This document shows positions 13,551-14,386 of a stretch of 14,386 nt of DNA, piece by piece. The first letter of the stretch is position 1; every line of letters begins with the position of its first letter. The position numbers and the translations under genes are program-made. Under the pieces are notes generated by a model. It had not been told where the DNA came from. It did no database searches and saw nothing but the letters and a program-made list of their open reading frames with translations. Origin of the DNA: Methylomonas sp. (GTDB taxonomy: Bacteria > Pseudomonadota > Gammaproteobacteria > Methylococcales > Methylomonadaceae); assembly GCA_026988195.1 (NCBI GenBank), contig JALSLS010000286.1, positions 1 through 14,386 on the forward strand, in the 5' to 3' direction.

Positions 13551-14384
13551 ATGAAACAATATTTAGATTTACTGGATAAACTACTGAGTGAGGGCGTGCA
13601 AAAAGGAGATAGAACAGGTAGCGGAACTTTGTCGTTTTTTGGCCACCAGATGCGTTTTGATTTACAGCAAGGCTTTCCTTTAGTCACAACTAAAAAAATT
13701 CATTTAAAATCTATCATTCACGAATTACTCTGGTTTTTAAAAGGTGATACTAATATTGCTTATTTAAAACAGCATGGGGTAAAAATATGGGATGCATGGG
13801 CTGATGACAAGGGAGAGTTAGGTCCTGTATATGGACATCAGTGGAGATCATGGCCAACACCTGAAGGTGAATCAATAGATCAGATCGCAATGGTGATCAA
13901 ACAATTAAAAGAAACACCTAATAGCCGTAGGATTATCGTATCAGCATGGAATGTTGCAGACTTACCTGATGAATCAATCAGTCCACAGCTTAATGTAAAA
14001 AATAATAAAATGGCGTTACCAGCCTGTCATGCATTTTTTCAGTTCTATGTTGCAGAAGGAAAGCTCTCTTGTCAGCTCTATCAGCGCAGCTGTGACACGT
14101 TTCTAGGTTTGCCATTCAATATAGCGAGTTATGCATTATTGACGCATATAGTAGCTCAGCAGGCTGATTTGGATGTAGGGGAGTTTATTTGGACAGGTGG
14201 GGATGTGCATTTGTATCTAAATCATCAACAACAAGCTCAATTACAATTGACTCGCACCCCTTATCCTTTACCTAAGTTAAAAATCAACAGAAAGCCAGAA
14301 TCTATATTTGATTATCAATATGAGGATTTTGAAATTGAAGGGTATAAGGCGCATGAGCATATTAAAGGCGCTATTTCTGTTTAA
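13551..14384 (+). CDS. thyA: Thymidylate synthase ThyA
   Basis: ThyA makes dTMP from dUMP, using methylene-tetrahydrofolate as carbon and hydride donor. ATG 13551 gives 277 residues and the usual opening MKQYLDLLDKLLSEG. An upstream in-frame extension of 16 codons is not ThyA-like. Motifs seen are GDRTGTG-like (GDRTGSG), YGHQWRSW, the active-site Cys159 in LPACHAFFQF, SCQLYQRSCD (dUMP phosphate Arg), LPFNIASYALL and WTGGDVHLY. It is about 13 residues longer than the E. coli enzyme because of an insertion (PDESISPQLNVKNN) just before the active site, which also occurs in other gammaproteobacterial ThyA as I recall. The residue before the catalytic Cys is Ala, where Pro is usual. The stop overlaps an ATG (TAATG) at the window end, so another gene probably follows. 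Confidence 0.97.
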   Translation: MKQYLDLLDKLLSEGVQKGDRTGSGTLSFFGHQMRFDLQQGFPLVTTKKIHLKSIIHELLWFLKGDTNIAYLKQHGVKIWDAWADDKGELGPVYGHQWRSWPTPEGESIDQIAMVIKQLKETPNSRRIIVSAWNVADLPDESISPQLNVKNNKMALPACHAFFQFYVAEGKLSCQLYQRSCDTFLGLPFNIASYALLTHIVAQQADLDVGEFIWTGGDVHLYLNHQQQAQLQLTRTPYPLPKLKINRKPESIFDYQYEDFEIEGYKAHEHIKGAISV

Positions 14385-14386
14385 TG

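Noticed and set aside
13499..13687. Minus-strand open frame over the thyA start
   Set aside because: It is antisense to the conserved ThyA N-terminus.
1..14386. CRISPR arrays, tRNA or rRNA genes, riboswitches
   Set aside because: No regularly spaced repeats, cloverleaf structures or rRNA-like segments were seen by eye on either strand.

Overview
This window looks like the replication-origin neighbourhood of an AT-rich gammaproteobacterial chromosome. The gene order mnmE, yidC, yidD, rnpA, rpmH (all on the minus strand), then dnaA, dnaN, recF, gyrB (all on the plus strand) is the classical gammaproteobacterial oriC arrangement. An 804-residue GyrB with the long gammaproteobacterial layout, and proteins of E. 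coli-like length and motif content, support that placement. Genus cannot be assigned from the sequence alone.

Left part (1-2202): a truncated PAS-domain sensor gene and a two-site CheC-type phosphatase gene lie on the minus strand and overlap by 8 bp. Behind them is a non-coding stretch carrying a G/C-tract stem-loop repeat, then the scar of two mobile elements: an IS4/IS10-like transposase N-terminus fused to an ISAs1-like transposase C-terminus. In many relatives mnmE is followed by mnmG, rsmG, parA and parB. Here it is followed by this scar, so the scar probably marks a rearrangement breakpoint.

Central left arm (2203-6050): mnmE (tRNA wobble modification), yidC and yidD (membrane-protein insertion), rnpA (RNase P protein) and rpmH (ribosomal protein L34, only 44 aa). 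The last four are tightly packed, and a strong intrinsic terminator separates yidC from mnmE. A near-consensus sigma70 promoter reads into rpmH.

Origin (6051-8100): the divergent rpmH/dnaA promoter region holds a DnaA box over a candidate dnaA promoter, which suggests autoregulation. The 490-bp dnaA-dnaN spacer holds four perfect TTATCCACA boxes, nested inverted repeats beginning inside the dnaA stop codon, and an AT-rich stretch suitable as an unwinding element. This is the best oriC candidate.

Right arm (8101-14386): dnaN, an unusually long 248-bp spacer, recF, gyrB and thyA. Two perfect 16-bp palindromes TGTTCCACGTGGAACA, one inside the 3' end of recF and one between recF and gyrB, match the chromosomal parS (ParB-binding) pattern. 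A strong terminator and several perfect inverted repeats fill the 569-bp gyrB-thyA spacer. The window closes with an ATG that overlaps the thyA stop codon, so another coupled gene probably follows.

Together the genes cover replication initiation (DnaA), the sliding clamp (DnaN), gap repair (RecF), supercoiling (GyrB), dTMP synthesis (ThyA), segregation sites (parS), and a translation/membrane-biogenesis block. I see no complete novel system. The more unusual signals are the IS fossil at a synteny break, the parS pair overlapping recF, the structured origin and the CheC/PAS pair.
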